DNA of 61,492 bases from an uncultured Clostridia bacterium (GTDB taxonomy: Bacteria > Bacillota > Clostridia > TANB77 > CAG-508): the NCBI GenBank assembly GCA_934177725.1, contig CAKPPO010000010.1, forward strand, positions 1-61,492. Reading direction: 5' to 3'. Both the position numbers and the translations under genes were made by a program. Shown here piece by piece: positions 8,265-17,216 of the stretch. The notes under the pieces are model-generated. The model had not been told where the DNA came from. It made no database searches and saw only the letters and a program-made list of their open reading frames with translations. Each line of letters opens with the position of its first letter. Within the stretch, counting starts at the first letter, position 1.

Positions 8265-9524
8265 TTACTTGAAATTTACTATTACCTCTTTATTTTGAGA
8301 TATAATAATACTGTCTATGTTTTTTAATAAAATATCTCTTGTTAGATTATCTATTTTATTCCTTTTGAATTTTTTATTTAGCTCTTCTAAAACTATTTCC
8401 GTTAATTTATCTTTTCTAATAGAATGGCTTGTACATGATCCATCTCTTACATATGATGTACAATGATAATATTCATAGTTCTTTACTTTTCTTAAAGTAA
8501 AAGAACTTCCACAATCTGCACACTTTAAAAAGCTATAAAATAAATCTTTTTCTTTATTATTTCTAACAGATTTATTTTTGTTTAGTATTTCTTTAACTTC
8601 ATCAAACTTTTCTTTTGATATAATTGGTTCGTGATGATTTTCGGTTATTATCCACTCATCTTTATTTGTTGTAATTAGTTTATGAGTGCGATAATTTTCT
8701 ACCTTCTTCTTCCCTTGAATTAAATCTCCTGTGTATACTCTATTTTGAAGTATTACATTAATCATTTTTACATTCCACTTTTTGTCTACTTGTATATTGT
8801 TATTTTTTGCTTTATATAAAGCAGGTGTTAAAACATTTTTCTTATTTAGTTCATTCGCGATTTCATTTGCTGTTTTTCCTTCTATTATATCATTAAATAT
8901 TTTAATAACAATTTTTGAGGCATCTTTATCTATTATTAATTTATGTTTATCTTTTAAATCTTTCAAATATCCATATGTAGCAGTTGTACCTATAAATTCT
9001 CCATTTAATTTTTTAGTTAGCAATGCACTTTTTACTTTTTTAGATATGTCTTTTGCATAAGCATCGTTTAATAAATTCTTAAATGGAACAATAAGGTTAT
9101 CCATTGAATCTGGATTTTCAAAACTATCTATGTTTTCTATAACTGATATAAACCTAATATTTAAAGCTGGAAATATATTTTCAAAATACATATCCGCTTC
9201 TATATGACTTCTTGCAAATCTAGATAAATCTTTTACTATTATACAATTAATCTTTTTATTTTTCATATCTTGTAATAATCTTCTAAATCCTGGTCTATTA
9301 AAATTAGTACCACTGTATCCATCATCAATATAATAATCCACTAATTGTAAATCACTCTTATTGCTAATATATTGTTCTATTAATTCTCTTTGATTAACTA
9401 TACTATTTGATTCCATATTTTCATTATCTTCTTTAGATAATCTTAAATATGCTGCTACATTCCACTTTAATATTTTAATCACTCCTATAATTTTAATATA
9501 AACATATAATGTCGTATACCTCAA
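8265..9524 (-). CDS. Large serine recombinase (resolvase/integrase family)
   Basis: Site-specific recombinase. The resolvase domain has AAYLRLSKED with the catalytic serine at about residue 30, and VKDLSRFARSH, which supplies the conserved arginines. A recombinase domain follows, then a zinc beta-ribbon (CADCG near residue 335, then YYHC and C). At about 400 residues it is shorter than phage integrases, with a reduced coiled-coil/C-terminal part. The start is uncertain. TTG at 9524 is the only standard start in frame, but AGGAG lies downstream of it, just before the conserved domain. It defines one end of an accessory region; I found no att repeats by eye. Confidence 0.88.
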   Translation of the reverse strand: MRYTTLYVYIKIIGVIKILKWNVAAYLRLSKEDNENMESNSIVNQRELIEQYISNKSDLQLVDYYIDDGYSGTNFNRPGFRRLLQDMKNKKINCIIVKDLSRFARSHIEADMYFENIFPALNIRFISVIENIDSFENPDSMDNLIVPFKNLLNDAYAKDISKKVKSALLTKKLNGEFIGTTATYGYLKDLKDKHKLIIDKDASKIVIKIFNDIIEGKTANEIANELNKKNVLTPALYKAKNNNIQVDKKWNVKMINVILQNRVYTGDLIQGKKKVENYRTHKLITTNKDEWIITENHHEPIISKEKFDEVKEILNKNKSVRNNKEKDLFYSFLKCADCGSSFTLRKVKNYEYYHCTSYVRDGSCTSHSIRKDKLTEIVLEELNKKFKRNKIDNLTRDILLKNIDSIIISQNKEVIVNFK

Positions 9525-9588
9525 TCAGCCTTAAACCTATAGTTTACTTTTTCAATCATTATTCTAATAAAATGAGTAACTAATAATT

Positions 9589-10032
9589 TTATTTTTTAAA
9601 ATGTTTATTCATTAGTTTTTCTATTAACTCTTCTTTTAATTTCTCATTTTCAGTATTTTCCACTAATTTAATTATTTTTTCTTCATTTTCATGGTAAGAT
9701 AAATCTTTAAAATAATTTTGTTTATTTTCATTTGATTTGTTAAATATGTATAAAATTGTTGCAGATAATAAATCTATAAAACAACCACAAATTGTTCCAG
9801 CGACCAATGTTTCTGTAATTTTTAATGCATAAATAACAAAACTCGCTATTATTAATAAAATTCCAACCCATATCATCCAGATAGCATTTTTTACTATCAT
9901 TTTATTTTGTTGTATTTCTTCTTTATGATACTCTTCCGAACTTAGTTTAGGTGAGCCTTTTATTTTTACCCTATTACTTTCTTTGGTTAATTTATTGTTA
10001 TCCGATATTTCAAATTTATTTTGTTTCGCCAT
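9589..10032 (-). CDS. Two-TM protein, TRADD-N-associated membrane domain-like
   Basis: A 147-residue protein with a polar N-terminus, two transmembrane helices (about residues 57-76 and 85-107) and a charged C-terminal helix. The segment after the second helix (YIFNKSNENKQNYFKDL) resembles the TRADD-N-associated two-TM domain described in predicted prokaryotic conflict systems. I recall that pattern from memory rather than from a search. The start MAKQNKF at 10032 was chosen for its GAGGAAG site. The ORF overlaps the zinc-ribbon gene by 17 bp, so the two are translationally coupled. Confidence 0.5.
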   Translation of the reverse strand: MAKQNKFEISDNNKLTKESNRVKIKGSPKLSSEEYHKEEIQQNKMIVKNAIWMIWVGILLIIASFVIYALKITETLVAGTICGCFIDLLSATILYIFNKSNENKQNYFKDLSYHENEEKIIKLVENTENEKLKEELIEKLMNKHFKK

Positions 10033-10303
10033 TATCTTCCTCACTTTTTATTTCGTTTTCAAGATCATCTAAACAGCCTAATATAAGTCCATTTATAAAA
10101 ACTGTATTTCCGCAATTTCTACATGATACGGGTATTAATGGTTGAAATTTTCCTCCTAATTTCATTTCCTTTTTTTCTCCAACTTCTATCGGTGTAACAA
10201 TTGAAGTATCCACTGTCCATTCCTCTGATTGGCAATATGGACAATTAACTCCTTTCCATTTTTCATTTAATTTTTTTAATAATATTTCATTATTTATTTT
10301 CAT
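10016..10303 (-). CDS. Zinc-ribbon protein, function unknown
   Basis: A 95-residue protein with two Cys pairs (CPYC at about 21-24 and CRNCG at about 61-65) that form a treble-clef or zinc-ribbon site. A hydrophobic strand (TVFINGLILG) and an acidic tail follow. Small ribbons of this shape are often annotated hypothetical. It overlaps the two-TM gene, which implies a functional pair, perhaps a sensor with a membrane effector. That reading is inference. Confidence 0.6.
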   Translation of the reverse strand: MKINNEILLKKLNEKWKGVNCPYCQSEEWTVDTSIVTPIEVGEKKEMKLGGKFQPLIPVSCRNCGNTVFINGLILGCLDDLENEIKSEEDNGETK

Positions 10304-10357
10304 AAGCCTCTCCTTATCATTTATTGAATTTTATTTTTTAATTTTATAAACACTAAA

Positions 10358-10900
10358 TTATTTTATCCATTCTTCTTTTAATAGTCCTGTTATATATTCA
10401 TCTTCATATTTTCCGGTTGATTGCGATATAAATTTCTTTCTTCTTACTCCTTCATCTTTATATCCAAATCTTAATTGCATTTTGTGTGATTTTTCATTTT
10501 CTTTAAAATATCCATTTTCTAATCTTCTAAGTCCCAGTTCTTCAAAAGCATATTTAATTCTTGCTCCAAATGCTTCTGTTCCATAGCCTTTGCCTTGATA
10601 TTTCTCATTTAACCAAATACCTCCACCAGCTGTACCGTGTACATAGCTTATATTAGTTAATTGAGTTCCACCAATGACCTTATTTTCTTCTTTAAGAATA
10701 ATTGCAAAGTTATATAAATTATTTTCAATAGATTTAGTTATAAAACTTTTAGCATCTTCTTCTGTATATGGATATGGTACTTGTGCTAGCCACTTTGTTA
10801 CATTTAAGTTATTTAATCCTTCAACTACATCATTAACATCATCTAATCTCCATTGTCTTACGATTAATCTATCTGTTTCTATTATTATATCTTCATTCAT
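10358..10900 (-). CDS. GNAT N-acetyltransferase, RimJ/RimL-like
   Basis: Acetyl-CoA-dependent transferase. It opens with ETDRLIVRQWRLDDV, has the central IGGTQL strand, the NEKYQGKGYGTEAF acetyl-CoA-binding motif A, and the C-terminal HKMQLRFGYKDEG typical of RimJ/L proteins. At 180 residues it is complete. Its start lies inside the end of the BRO-like gene (8-bp overlap), so both are on one transcript. The substrate is not predictable. Confidence 0.85.
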   Translation of the reverse strand: MNEDIIIETDRLIVRQWRLDDVNDVVEGLNNLNVTKWLAQVPYPYTEEDAKSFITKSIENNLYNFAIILKEENKVIGGTQLTNISYVHGTAGGGIWLNEKYQGKGYGTEAFGARIKYAFEELGLRRLENGYFKENEKSHKMQLRFGYKDEGVRRKKFISQSTGKYEDEYITGLLKEEWIK

Positions 10901-11765
10901 CTTTTTTACCTTCTTTATCTCCTATTTGTTTTTGTTCATCTATGTATTTATAATTTAAACTATTGCTTTTAGATATGGCAGATTTTTTAGTTTCTTTTTC
11001 ATATAAATCTTTTGCTCCTTTTGCAACTCCTCCACCACGCTTAGCAACATTTAAATTTTCTTTTAATCCCTGTGGATGTTCTTCTCTTGCTATATCTCTT
11101 GTTGCAATCTCTCCTATATTAGTAAGTGCCACCTCTATATCTGTCATATTATCTCTTAAAGATTCCTTCCTAAGTCCTTTTAATTTTTTATATTCGCTAG
11201 CTTTCATTCCAGACCAACCTTTATATATTTCATTTGTTAAAAGTGCATATTCAATTGGTTTGGTTATTCCTCCTTCTTTCCATACATCAGTAAGTTTAAA
11301 TCTATCTACAATACCATTTAATCTTGCTTTTATCCATTCATCACTATATCCTTTATTACGATAATATTGCACTGCTCTATTAACTGCAATTTCTGGATCA
11401 AATACTTCATCAATTCTCTCACTACCTAAATTTGCAAGCCAAACTTTAAAAGGTTCTGCTTTGCTACTTGGAACAGATTCAATAAGTCTAAAAATATCAC
11501 GAGTTGTCATTGCATCTCTTAAGCGCATTTTTCCATCTGGAGCTAACATTTTCAACTGACTACAATTTGTAGTCACTTCACTGCCTTCTTTTTTTAATCT
11601 ACTTTTTAAAACAGACCAATATTTTCTAGGCTCAGCACTATCTGTTAATGCACTTATAACATCTACAATACTAAAATAATATTCTTCTTTTTCACTATCC
11701 CATACACTTCTAATTTCCTTATCTTCAAATAAATTTGAAATTGTTTCTATTTTATTATTATTCAT
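10893..11765 (-). CDS. BRO-N/antirepressor-like protein
   Basis: A 290-residue protein. The N-terminal Bro-N domain (IRSVWDSEKEEYYFSIVDVI...LTDSAEPRKYWSVLK) is a DNA-binding fold found in phage antirepressors and DinD-like proteins. The long C-terminal region (ALLTNEIYKGW, LKGLRKESLRDNMT, EHPQGLKEN, then GGGVAKGAK) matches the common full-length bacterial version. I chose ATG 11765 (MNNNKIETIS) because AAGGAGG lies just before it; the ORF opens 6 codons earlier. It probably derives from a mobile element. Two dyad sequences lie upstream. Confidence 0.8.
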   Translation of the reverse strand: MNNNKIETISNLFEDKEIRSVWDSEKEEYYFSIVDVISALTDSAEPRKYWSVLKSRLKKEGSEVTTNCSQLKMLAPDGKMRLRDAMTTRDIFRLIESVPSSKAEPFKVWLANLGSERIDEVFDPEIAVNRAVQYYRNKGYSDEWIKARLNGIVDRFKLTDVWKEGGITKPIEYALLTNEIYKGWSGMKASEYKKLKGLRKESLRDNMTDIEVALTNIGEIATRDIAREEHPQGLKENLNVAKRGGGVAKGAKDLYEKETKKSAISKSNSLNYKYIDEQKQIGDKEGKKDE

Positions 11766-11796
11766 AAAGTTCCTCCTTTCCAATCTATTTTATTTT

Positions 11797-11883
11797 CGTC
11801 AAATTTGACGGATTTATTAATTTAATATATTTTTTATTAAATTACGAAAGATAAAATTTTGAAAGAATGTTGATTTTTCAACA
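11797..11883 (-). promoter_or_regulatory. Two dyads upstream of the BRO-like gene, candidate operators
   Basis: A perfect 14-bp palindrome, CGTCAAATTTGACG (11797-11810), lies 32 bp before the chosen start. A second dyad, TGTTGA-N4-TCAACA, lies near 11868-11883. They occur in the 190-bp gap before the gene and would suit an autoregulatory DNA-binding protein. No terminator-like T tract follows them. Confidence 0.4.
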
Positions 11884-11954
11884 GTTTCGGCTAGTGTTTA
11901 GATAATTCGTACTATACCAATTTATATTTGTTTTATTTTCATTATTCATCTTTT

Positions 11955-12260
11955 TCACTTCCTTCTATTTTTAATTAAATCATTATAAGTATCTAATATA
12001 ATCTCTTTTAAAGTTTCTTTATTGTCTACATCAGTAACCAAATACATTGGCTTTGCATTCTCATAAGGTATAGCTTCTTGCATATTATATTTTTTGTTGT
12101 TTTCCACAATTTTAACAAGTAATCTATCATCATATAATCCGCCAAACAAAATATCATTATAATAAAGTAGATATTCTCCCATCATAGATTTATAAGTTAT
12201 ATTATTTAATAAACTTAATTGTTCTAAAATAAAATCTCTATATTCCTTTGCAGTAGCCAT
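11955..12260 (-). CDS. TfoX/Sxy N-terminal-domain protein
   Basis: A 101-residue single-domain protein. YKSMMGEYLLYYNDILFGGLYDDRLLVKI is the TfoX_N core, and KPMYLV lies near the end. In Gammaproteobacteria full TfoX regulates competence, while stand-alone TfoX_N proteins in Firmicutes have no established role. It lies 11 bp downstream of the HAD gene. Confidence 0.8.
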   Translation of the reverse strand: MATAKEYRDFILEQLSLLNNITYKSMMGEYLLYYNDILFGGLYDDRLLVKIVENNKKYNMQEAIPYENAKPMYLVTDVDNKETLKEIILDTYNDLIKNRRK

Positions 12261-12271
12261 ATTATCATCTC

Positions 12272-12799
12272 CTAAATAAAAAATGAATCTACCTCATTAG
12301 GTAGTAATGCATTAATTCCAGCCTTATTAAAATTGATAACGTTTTCTTCCATATCATCTACAAATAACATTTCGTTTAAATTGCAACCATTCATTTTTTT
12401 AATTATTTTAGTAGCTTCAATTTTTAATTCTTGGCTTCCAGTTGAAAGCATTTCTATATCTTTTCCATAGTATTTATGAACAAAATATTCTTTTGCTTTT
12501 AAATGGAACGAAAATTTCATTCCTGATACGCAATATATTTTAACATTGTTGTCTCTTAAAATATTAATTAGTTTAAATATAGGCTCTGATATATTGCAAA
12601 TTTCAACATTTTCATAAAAAGTTTCTGGATTTAAATATGCGTTTATATAATAGCTAAATAATTTATCTTCACTTTCTCTGCGATTATTTAAATATTCTCT
12701 ATTTTTATGAATAGCAAGTGTATCATCAAAGTCAAAAATTGCTACTTTAAGATTCTTTAAATCAATTTTCTTTTTTTCCATTTTCTTCATTTCTTGCAT
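12272..12799 (-). CDS. HAD-family hydrolase
   Basis: A 175-residue hydrolase of the haloacid dehalogenase superfamily. Motif I is DFDDT at 23-27 (Asp23 nucleophile, Asp25 acid/base). Motif II is the YCVSGMK strand near residue 95, and motif IV is LFVDDMEEN near residue 145. The small cap fits a nucleotidase or phosphatase, but the substrate is unknown. A GGAAGG site lies about 10 bases before the start at 12799. It appears co-transcribed with the TfoX-N gene. Confidence 0.75.
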   Translation of the reverse strand: MQEMKKMEKKKIDLKNLKVAIFDFDDTLAIHKNREYLNNRRESEDKLFSYYINAYLNPETFYENVEICNISEPIFKLINILRDNNVKIYCVSGMKFSFHLKAKEYFVHKYYGKDIEMLSTGSQELKIEATKIIKKMNGCNLNEMLFVDDMEENVINFNKAGINALLPNEVDSFFI

Positions 12800-12817
12800 A
12801 GTTTTGTATTCCTTCCA

Positions 12818-12985
12818 TTAGTGAATTAAAATCTGATTTATATATTTTTCCTTAAATGGTTTAAATGTTTTATATTGTTTTTCTATATTTGATAATTCTT
12901 CTGTTGGTATTTTTTCTTCTCCAGTATCTCTAAATAAGTGAAAAGATTTTCTTTTAAATATCATTTTATATTGTTCTTCATTCAT
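12818..12985 (-). pseudogene. N-terminal remnant of a nitroreductase-family gene
   Basis: A 55-codon ORF with a strong GGAG site reads MNEEQYKMIFKRKSFHLFRD... and ends after about 50 more residues. From memory, this opening matches clostridial nitroreductase-family proteins, which normally run to about 200 residues or more. The FMN-binding body is missing and the HAD gene follows. It is probably a deletion remnant at the edge of the island. Confidence 0.5.
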
Positions 12986-12999
12986 TTTTTATTCTCCTT

Positions 13000-13734
13000 T
13001 TATTTCATAAATGATGGTTTTCCCTTTATATATTTAAAGAAACCAAATGAATATGTTATTCTTTTTATACGAGCCCTATTAAATTGCTTAAACAATCTAT
13101 ATATTCCTTCTAAGCCCATTTTACTAATTAATTTAGGAGCCCTTTTTATTTTTCCTGATACAAAATCTACTGTTCCACCACTACCAATAGCATATTTTAC
13201 TCCATATTTTGTTAATTCTTCTAAATTATCTCTCATAAAAAATTCTTGTTTTGGTGCTCCAAATCCAACAAATATTATATCTGGTTTTTCTTCTTTTATA
13301 TGATTCATACAGTCATTTATAAACTTTTCTGAAAATGGATAATTTTCATATGGTGGTGAATATCCTCCTACTTCTATTCCATATTTTTCTTTTACATTTA
13401 AAACAGCTTGTCTGTTTGAATCTTCCAAACCACCTAAAAAATAAATCTTCATATCATTTTCTTTTGCATATTCACAAAAGTCAAATACAATTTCACTACC
13501 TGATAATTTCTCTACTTGTTTAAATTTTTTATCTGTAAGTCTTGCAAATTTTAATGGTATTTGTCCATCTAACGTTGCATAATTTTGATTAACAAAGTTG
13601 AATAATTCTTCATTTGTATTTGCCAACCTAATTATTTGTGCATTAAGTGTAACAATACATTTCGTTTTATTTGGATCTTTTTTAAATAATTCTTCTTTGT
13701 TTGTAAGGTTTATATTTAAATTACAATATTTCAT
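13000..13734 (-). CDS. WecG/TagA/CpsF-family glycosyltransferase (GT26)
   Basis: Membrane-associated transferase that adds N-acetylmannosamine or a related sugar to a polyprenyl-linked acceptor in teichoic acid or exopolysaccharide synthesis. Conserved blocks are TLNAQIIRLAN, DGQIPLKFARL, KIYFLGGLED, IIFVGFGAPKQE and GSGGTVDFVSGKIKRAP. At 244 residues it is a full-length family member with the basic C-terminal membrane-binding region. No other cell-wall polymer genes are adjacent. Confidence 0.88.
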   Translation of the reverse strand: MKYCNLNINLTNKEELFKKDPNKTKCIVTLNAQIIRLANTNEELFNFVNQNYATLDGQIPLKFARLTDKKFKQVEKLSGSEIVFDFCEYAKENDMKIYFLGGLEDSNRQAVLNVKEKYGIEVGGYSPPYENYPFSEKFINDCMNHIKEEKPDIIFVGFGAPKQEFFMRDNLEELTKYGVKYAIGSGGTVDFVSGKIKRAPKLISKMGLEGIYRLFKQFNRARIKRITYSFGFFKYIKGKPSFMK

Positions 13735-13787
13735 AAATACTTTATAGTGAGTTTTTCACTATTTTCCTCCCTCTATATTAAAGTGTT

Positions 13788-14300
13788 TTATTTACATCCT
13801 ATATATGGAATGTTTCTATTAAATCCTTCTTCATCATCAAATCCATATCCTATTATAAATTTATTTGGAACTTCAAACCCTAAGTAATCTATATTTACTT
13901 CTATTTCTCTTCTACTTGGTTTGCTTAAAAGGCTACATATTTTTATATCTTTAGGATTTTTTTCTTTTAAATGTTTTATTAAATAATGCATACTTCTTCC
14001 TGTATCTACTATATCTTCTATTATTAATATATTTTTACCTTCCACTTTTTTCTTATCTATATCTAAATATTTTCTTATTTCTCCTGTACTTTCTGTTCCC
14101 TCATAGCTTGATATTTTTATGAATTCTACTTGCATTTTTGTTTTCATTTTTAATGTTAAATCTACTGAAAAAAATGCTGCGCCATTTAACACACATATTG
14201 CAACTATATCTTGTTCTTTATAATCTTCATCTATTTTTTTTGCTAATTCTTCTATTCTTTTATTTAATTCTTCTTTTCCTATTAATTCTTTTAATTCCAT
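13788..14300 (-). CDS. hpt: Hypoxanthine phosphoribosyltransferase
   Basis: Purine salvage enzyme that joins hypoxanthine or guanine to PRPP. The PRPP-binding loop IIEDIVDTG is at about residues 93-101. The flexible loop SSYEGTES is near 64-71, and the C-terminal GFDDEEGFNRNIPYIG is typical of HPRT. The 170-residue length is normal. It sits alone between a GT26 gene and an HD protein. Confidence 0.95.
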   Translation of the reverse strand: MELKELIGKEELNKRIEELAKKIDEDYKEQDIVAICVLNGAAFFSVDLTLKMKTKMQVEFIKISSYEGTESTGEIRKYLDIDKKKVEGKNILIIEDIVDTGRSMHYLIKHLKEKNPKDIKICSLLSKPSRREIEVNIDYLGFEVPNKFIIGYGFDDEEGFNRNIPYIGCK

Positions 14301-14382
14301 TTATCCCTCCATTTTTTTGTTAATAACCCAATTATATAAAAAATACAGATAATTTTCAATATAATTACCTGTATTTTCTTCT

Positions 14383-15408
14383 TTAAAAATTAAAGTCAAG
14401 ATATACATATTTTGACATATCATATGCTAAATTTTCTTCAATCATTTCTTTTGCTTCTTTACATACTTTTGATATTCTCTTTCCATTTACTAATGGATCA
14501 ATATATCTAACTTTTGCACCATGATGTACAAAATACACCCCTTTTGGTTCTTCTTTTGAAGTTTTTACTTTTTTAGCTTTTTGCCAAATATTAAATATAT
14601 CTTTATATCGTGATTTTTTAATTATATCAATAATATCTTGGTCTTTCATATTGTACAAATCATCTAAAGCTATTATTTTCTCTTCATTTAGCCTTTTTAT
14701 AATATCAGCCAATAATTGCATTGAATATCTTGTTCTATCTTCTCTATATATTACTGACATTTTACTAGTTAATTCAACAAATCTTTTTGCTATTTTTTCA
14801 TTTCTAAATGATAACTCTTCTATATTTTCCTCATTCTTCTCAACTTCTATATCATTATATATTTGTCGTATTTCATCAATATCTACTAATTCATATGCAA
14901 ATAATGCATTTGTTAAAGAATATTCTAATCTGTCTGCTGAAAGTTTAGGTGTGTCATTATCTGCTATTGGATACAAATGATAGTCATTAATTTCTTCTAG
15001 CTTTATATTATCTCTTTTTAGCAATTGCATAATTTCTTCTGAATTTTTTATAATCTGCGTAGTTAAGTCCTCTGTTGATTCTTGAGTCATATAATCTCCA
15101 TTCAAAAAGTCTACACAATGTTTAAATACAGGTGTTGCTATGTCGTGAAATAGCCCTGATAATGTTTGCTTTCTATTATGAGTAAAATGCCAAACAATTA
15201 AAGCAACTGCTATTGAATGTTCTAAACTTGAATATAAAATTCTGCTTTCAAATAAATCTGAATATATAGTTCCACAAGTTATTGATATATATTGTTGTTT
15301 TAGTAATTCCTTTGTATTTATATATTCATTTAACCATTTTGGAAATTCTGGTTCTAATATTTTAAAATATTCTTTTACACTTTCGTTTATAGTACTTATA
15401 TAGTCCAT
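14383..15408 (-). CDS. HD-domain phosphohydrolase
   Basis: Metal-dependent phosphohydrolase of the HD superfamily. Metal ligands visible are His64 (SLEHS), His88-Asp89 (GLFHDIATPVFKH) and an Asp in LSADRLEYSL. The DxLEY pattern resembles dNTPase or nucleotidase-type members more than signalling HD domains. I chose ATG 15408 (MDYISTINES) because AGGAG lies 8 bases before it; the longer frame has no such site. 341 residues. Substrate unknown. Confidence 0.8.
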   Translation of the reverse strand: MDYISTINESVKEYFKILEPEFPKWLNEYINTKELLKQQYISITCGTIYSDLFESRILYSSLEHSIAVALIVWHFTHNRKQTLSGLFHDIATPVFKHCVDFLNGDYMTQESTEDLTTQIIKNSEEIMQLLKRDNIKLEEINDYHLYPIADNDTPKLSADRLEYSLTNALFAYELVDIDEIRQIYNDIEVEKNEENIEELSFRNEKIAKRFVELTSKMSVIYREDRTRYSMQLLADIIKRLNEEKIIALDDLYNMKDQDIIDIIKKSRYKDIFNIWQKAKKVKTSKEEPKGVYFVHHGAKVRYIDPLVNGKRISKVCKEAKEMIEENLAYDMSKYVYLDFNF

Positions 15409-15482
15409 ATTTATTTCTCCTATTTTGTCAGCAATTTTTATAATCAATGTTATGTTTTCGTGGCTTGCTCATATTTTTAAAA

Positions 15483-15959
15483 TTATAAAGTTCTATAATT
15501 GTTTTTGTCTGCTCTTTCATCTAATTTTCTATCATATTGTTCATTTTTATAAAACCAATCAGTTTCTTTATTTACTGGATTTTTAGTTCTAGCTTTGTCT
15601 AATAAAATGTCAAATATAGATGCTATTGGAAGTACTAATGCTATTAATGATACAAACATTTCCATGTATACTGTTGCACTTAAAGTTTCTCCTCCTATCA
15701 TTCCTATTACATTTGTAATTAACCCTCTTCCAAAGTACCAGCCATAAGCTATTAAGTATACTATTGCAGCCCATAACTTTCTTTTAAATATAAATGGTAC
15801 TAATGCAAGTACTACAAATAATAATATAACTTCTACATTATTGTCTATAGGCTTTATCATAAAGTCCGAACCTACTGTTTCTGTTACAGCAACTATTACT
15901 CTAAAAACCCAAAACATAATTATAAATATTGAAATTAGCCAGCTACTTAAATTTTTCAT
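15483..15959 (-). CDS. Small multi-pass membrane protein, unknown
   Basis: A 158-residue protein with four hydrophobic segments (about residues 5-25, 45-62, 66-80 and 95-120) and a polar C-terminal tail (KETDWFYKNEQYDRKLDER). I recognise no family. The ATG at 15959 has an AAAGGAG site; an in-frame start 87 bases upstream lacks one. It lies in a run of short-spaced minus-strand genes but after a terminator, so it is likely expressed from its own promoter. Confidence 0.6.
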   Translation of the reverse strand: MKNLSSWLISIFIIMFWVFRVIVAVTETVGSDFMIKPIDNNVEVILLFVVLALVPFIFKRKLWAAIVYLIAYGWYFGRGLITNVIGMIGGETLSATVYMEMFVSLIALVLPIASIFDILLDKARTKNPVNKETDWFYKNEQYDRKLDERADKNNYRTL

Positions 15960-16014
15960 TTGATTTTCTCCTTTTAATTTTCCTTTTATAATAAAAATAC
16001 TATAATTAAAAATA

Positions 16015-16045
16015 TGGAGGTTTGAATTATTAGTTCCAACCTCCA
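16015..16045 (-). terminator. Terminator of the ireB-ruvX-DUF1292 operon
   Basis: An 8-bp stem (TGGAGGTT with its complement) lies 12 bases after the DUF1292 stop and is followed on the minus strand by TATTTTTAAT. Confidence 0.65.
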
Positions 16046-16056
16046 ACCTTTATTTA

Positions 16057-16380
16057 TTATTCTTCTTCATCATCTATAAAGTTAAATTCATCTTTAAATT
16101 TTTCTTTGAAGATTTCAAATACCTTGTTAAGTATATCTTCATCATCAACACTTACATAAGATTCTTCTTCTTCTGATTCTGTGTCTTCTACTTTTAGAAT
16201 TACTACTTCTCCTTCTGCTTCTTCATCATCTTCTTCCACTGGAAGTAGTACTACATATTCTTCTCCATCTAATTCTATTAAATCTAGGAATTCAAATGGT
16301 ACTTCTTCTCCATTTTCATCGTTTAACACGATTATATTATCTAATTCCTCCTCTGGAACATTGTTTTCATTTTCATCCAT
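16057..16380 (-). CDS. DUF1292 protein (YrzB-like)
   Basis: A 107-residue, strongly acidic protein with the DUF1292 core (FEFLDLIELDGEEYVVLLPVE, then VVILKVED). The Firmicutes order ireB-ruvX-yrzB is preserved here on the minus strand, which supports the call. Its role is not established. The acidic tail ends FIDDEEE. Confidence 0.85.
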   Translation of the reverse strand: MDENENNVPEEELDNIIVLNDENGEEVPFEFLDLIELDGEEYVVLLPVEEDDEEAEGEVVILKVEDTESEEEESYVSVDDEDILNKVFEIFKEKFKDEFNFIDDEEE

Positions 16381-16501
16381 TATTTTATTTCTCCTTTCAA
16401 TTATTTATATTAATTGCTTTTTGGCAATATTAATATCTTTTACTTTATTATTTGTAATTTTGTTTATCATATACTATTTTTTATTATTGTGCAATATATG
16501 T

Positions 16502-16924
16502 TTAATTATTTTCACATTTTTTCATGTAAGTTTCTAAAATGTATACTGCAGATATAGTATCTACTATATTTTTCTTTTTCTTATTATCAATATTTAAGAA
16601 ATTCATTGTTTTATGGGCCTCTACTGTTGTAAGCCTTTCATCTATTGTTTCTATTGCTATTTTTGGAAATCTACATCTACATTTATGTATAAATTTTTCT
16701 GTCACTTCTACTCTTTCAGTTTTAGTTCCATTCATATTTATTGGCATTCCTACAACAAAAGTATCTATTTCATATTGTTCTAACAATTCTTCAAGTCTTT
16801 TTAATACTATTTTGTCATTACCTTGGTGATGTATAGTTTCCAAACCTTGCACTGTAATATTCAGTGCATCTGTTATAGCAATTCCCACTCTAGCATCGCC
16901 ATAATCTATTCCAAGCTTTCTCAT
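16502..16924 (-). CDS. ruvX: Putative pre-16S rRNA nuclease YqgF/RuvX
   Basis: RNase H-fold protein of the YqgF family, annotated as Holliday junction resolvase and later linked to 16S rRNA 5' processing. The motif GIDYGDARVGIAITD is at residues 5-19, FVVGMPINMNG lies near 58-68, and the acidic IDERLTT block near residue 95. The ATG at 16924 is preferred; a GTG two codons upstream overlaps the stop of ireB. About 140 residues, the usual length. Confidence 0.92.
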   Translation of the reverse strand: MRKLGIDYGDARVGIAITDALNITVQGLETIHHQGNDKIVLKRLEELLEQYEIDTFVVGMPINMNGTKTERVEVTEKFIHKCRCRFPKIAIETIDERLTTVEAHKTMNFLNIDNKKKKNIVDTISAVYILETYMKKCENN

Positions 16925-16929
16925 TAACA

Positions 16930-17184
16930 CTATTCTTCCATTCCTATATAGTTTTTAACCATTTTTTCTAACAATTCATCTCTTTCAATTTGACGAATTA
17001 AGTTTCTTGCACCTTTATGGCTAGTAATATATGTTGGATCTCCTGATAGAATGTATCCAACTATTTGGTTAACTGGATTATACCCTTTTTCAGCTAACGC
17101 ATTATATACTTCTTTTAAAATTTCTCTGCTTGCTAATTTATCTTCTTTTGGTACTTTAAAGTACATTGTTTCATCATTTGACAT
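16930..17184 (-). CDS. ireB: IreB family regulatory protein (DUF965/YrzL)
   Basis: Small substrate of the PASTA Ser/Thr kinase in Firmicutes, named IreB in Enterococcus. The 84-residue protein shows the family blocks LKEVYNALAEKGYNPVNQIVGYILSGDPTYITSH and ARNLIRQIERDE. A perfect AAGGAGG site precedes the ATG. The ruvX start follows the stop directly. Confidence 0.95.
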   Translation of the reverse strand: MSNDETMYFKVPKEDKLASREILKEVYNALAEKGYNPVNQIVGYILSGDPTYITSHKGARNLIRQIERDELLEKMVKNYIGMEE

Positions 17185-17216
17185 ATTTGTTTACCTCCTT
17201 AATAAAGTTCTTGTCT

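Noticed and set aside
16502..17184. A new operon type around ireB and ruvX
   Set aside because: This is the standard Firmicutes ireB-ruvX-yrzB order.
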